Of a stretch of 64,000 nt of DNA, positions 63,201 through 64,000 are shown one piece after another. Position 1 is the stretch's first letter; each line of letters opens with the position of its first letter. Made by a program: the position numbers and the translations under genes. Under the pieces are notes generated by a model, which saw only the letters and a program-made list of their open reading frames with translations, was not told where the DNA came from and did no database searches. Origin of the DNA: JAVBNA01 sp031551875 (GTDB taxonomy: Bacteria; Bacillota; Clostridia; Oscillospirales; Acutalibacteraceae); assembly GCA_031551875.1 (NCBI GenBank), contig JAVBNA010000003.1:1-64000 (forward strand). Direction: 5' to 3'.

Positions 63201-64000
63201 CGGCACCGGCTGGCTGGCGGCCACCGACGAGTTTCCACAGTCGGTCACCGTACGCTTTGAGAAGCCGCTCAAGCTGACCGGAAGCCGCATTTACTGGGAA
63301 AAGGACTCCAGCTGGTACACCTATGACCTGGAGGTCTCTCAGGACGGCAAAACATGGGTTAAGGCGCTCGACAGCCTGTTTGTGGGCGGCCAGCACTTCA
63401 AGCCGGAAACCTTCCATCAGGTGCAGGAAAACGTCCGGTTTGCGCGGGTGATCCTCAAGGACATCGTCTCAGGCAGCGGACAGGCGCGTATCGGCATGGC
63501 CGAGCTGATCTTCTATGAGGACAACGCCCCGGTCAGTAGCTTTGATTATCTCAGTGACCTCGCTTGGGTTTCCGCCACAAGCGATTATACCAGCGTCGTC
63601 AAGGATAAGCCGGTCTACGCTTCCGCACCCATCAAGCTCAACTCGGCGCAGGGGGTTCAGTCCTTCACCAAAGGGCTGAGCAGTGACACCAACTCGGAGA
63701 TTGTCTATGATCTGTCTGGAAAGAACTGTCTCAAATTTGAATCCTACCTCGGGATCGCCACCAGCGCAGGGAAGCAGGGCGGCGAGGCCATATTTACGGT
63801 GTACGCCGATGACCGGCTGATCTACACAAGTCCGGTCAAGATGCGCAATGACAACTGCGAATATATCAGCCTGGACATCGAGGGCGTGAACACTCTCAAG
63901 CTGGCCGCCAAATGGAGCGGGAATACGCAGAATCCCGAAGCGCGGTACAACACACATGTGGTGTGGGCCGGCGCCAAGGTTCTGTATAAAAATGCCGAGA
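60232..64000 (+). CDS. secreted GH2 glycosidase, partial (runs off window)
   Basis: At least 1256 aa with no stop before the edge. GTG start after GGGAGAG, 53 nt behind the previous gene, so cotranscribed. Order: signal peptide (1-28, ending SAAA); GH2 N domain (about 35-190); Ig-like domain; barrel with acid/base Glu436 (WEASLNETGY) and nucleophile Glu496 (FTREWGDW); DUF4982-like and Ig-like domains (about 560-800); two F5/8-type discoidin domains (about 818-947 and 961-1093); start of an NPCBM domain (from about 1103). These add-ons bind galactose-rich glycans. Any cohesin or dockerin would be beyond the edge. Confidence 0.9.
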   Translation, partial: MKRFISVVLSIMLLMGILGTCIPFSAAAGEAFDRVTLNMNDDWGYYQGDLAGAQEIGFDDSEFAAVTIPHTMRLEKKHAGGAASVYQGIGWYRKYFTVDAAMQGKKVFLDFEGVMIDSDVYLNGEKVYTRNGGYVGFQVDISDKVVFGGENVLALRVSSKNNSDTPPGKPLASLDFHYYGGIYRNVKMVITDKAHITDALGADKVASGGVLVSYADVSAAQATVHVKTHIANEYADAKSIKLTSKILNKDGAAVAHQADTLSLATASDQQATQVMTVTNPQLWHPDRPYLYTLVSELSIDGTAIDSKSTHIGIRWLEMKPDGFYLNGQKLYVRGANRHQSYANVGDAAPDSMQVRDALLLKADGFNAVRATHYPQAPAFLDACDKLGILVVECQPGWQNFTNTQTFYDRTLRDVREMVRRDRNRPSVILWEASLNETGYSAAWAQAASAAAHQEMPGSQMFTAADYGLRGEYYDVNYKIIDGGVDKNPNKTVFTREWGDWAGRDQARRADGEAMLVTQVNTHQTFLNGNGYPDWGGLDAAERMAGYFLWSWNDYARGSQPDTLPSGTVEIDRVKKPLFYWLKSMTDARNPVYGPMVYIASNYTATSSKTINVYSNCDSVKLYQNGTLIKELTRAERASSAQNIVNKGGSPIYVFTLPSFVAGELRAEGVLDGQAAATHTVKTPGNVRKVLIEADTMGIAPVADGSDLIPVYFKVVDENGTVVPSFNGKIDIEVLGEGKLVGKDIPRIGVEEQTCEAGIGFAFIRTTKTAGEIAVTAKGDGMSYSVERFTTAPYTGTYAAPYAHTAWTQGVEKFESGEIYKNLAKGKTASASSTQSGRDAAYAFDENTGTRWCADGGAYPQWLQVDLGKSTDILGFAMHWENASGVYTYTIQTSENGNNWTTVVDQSGNTTVNGSETQMAACTGRYVRLNILSFAGGWASLWEFGVLGKLIEEEVLPGSIVTDEQIRVITSSCETESDRGVDKLRDGDTLIGTGWLAATDEFPQSVTVRFEKPLKLTGSRIYWEKDSSWYTYDLEVSQDGKTWVKALDSLFVGGQHFKPETFHQVQENVRFARVILKDIVSGSGQARIGMAELIFYEDNAPVSSFDYLSDLAWVSATSDYTSVVKDKPVYASAPIKLNSAQGVQSFTKGLSSDTNSEIVYDLSGKNCLKFESYLGIATSAGKQGGEAIFTVYADDRLIYTSPVKMRNDNCEYISLDIEGVNTLKLAAKWSGNTQNPEARYNTHVVWAGAKVLYKNAE

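Overview
The window (about 58-60% G+C in most genes) comes from a Gram-positive, spore-forming anaerobe of the class Clostridia, most like an Oscillospirales/Ruminococcaceae-type gut or biomass degrader. The evidence is the housekeeping order nrdR - yicC - remA - gmk - rpoZ - priA - def - fmt - (zinc peptidase) - rsmB - rlmN - stp - prkC - rsgA - thiN - spoVM, a leucine-type T-box leader, GTP-dependent PEP carboxykinase, dockerin-bearing glycosidases and a c-di-GMP-I riboswitch. Species cannot be named from sequence alone.

Layout. 1-5.2 kb: fabH (minus strand) behind a consensus promoter and two FabT-type operators, an EpsG-like membrane protein, a T-box leader with leuA, and a low-G+C DUF3788 gene. 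5.2-13.1 kb: cell-surface genes, namely an NlpC/P60-like wall protein with Ig-like and copper-amine-oxidase-N-like domains, an amidase-domain protein, a lipoprotein serpin, a penicillin-binding transpeptidase, a sugar-phosphate isomerase and a glycan-binding lipoprotein. 13.1-27.7 kb: the long conserved housekeeping run in one direction with many 4-bp overlaps, ending with a 28-codon spoVM. 27.7-31.6 kb: a flavodoxin, then gltX and glnS overlapping. 31.6-32.0 kb: a minus-strand RNA gene of about 400 nt with a perfect promoter, a c-di-GMP-I aptamer, no convincing ORF and its own terminator. 32-43.5 kb: hydrolase, corA, dus, polA, arginine phosphatase, rimI, tsaD, pckG and a stalk-domain secreted protein. 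43.7-48.8 kb: a MarR regulator with a heterodimeric ABC exporter, then tRNA-Asp and tRNA-Thr. 49-64 kb: three very large secreted glycosidases (GH3, GH2, GH2). The first two end in a cohesin-like domain followed by a dockerin; the third runs off the window.

How it fits together. The central block handles translation start and quality control (def, fmt, rsmB, rlmN, rsgA), envelope signalling (Stp/PrkC) and sporulation/matrix control (RemA, SpoVM). The right end is a glycan-degradation locus whose enzymes carry both halves of the cohesin-dockerin pair, so they could attach to a scaffold or to one another. The two points I judge most worth following are the riboswitch-headed non-coding transcript at 31.6-32.0 kb and the cohesin-plus-dockerin glycosidases at 49.6-60.2 kb.
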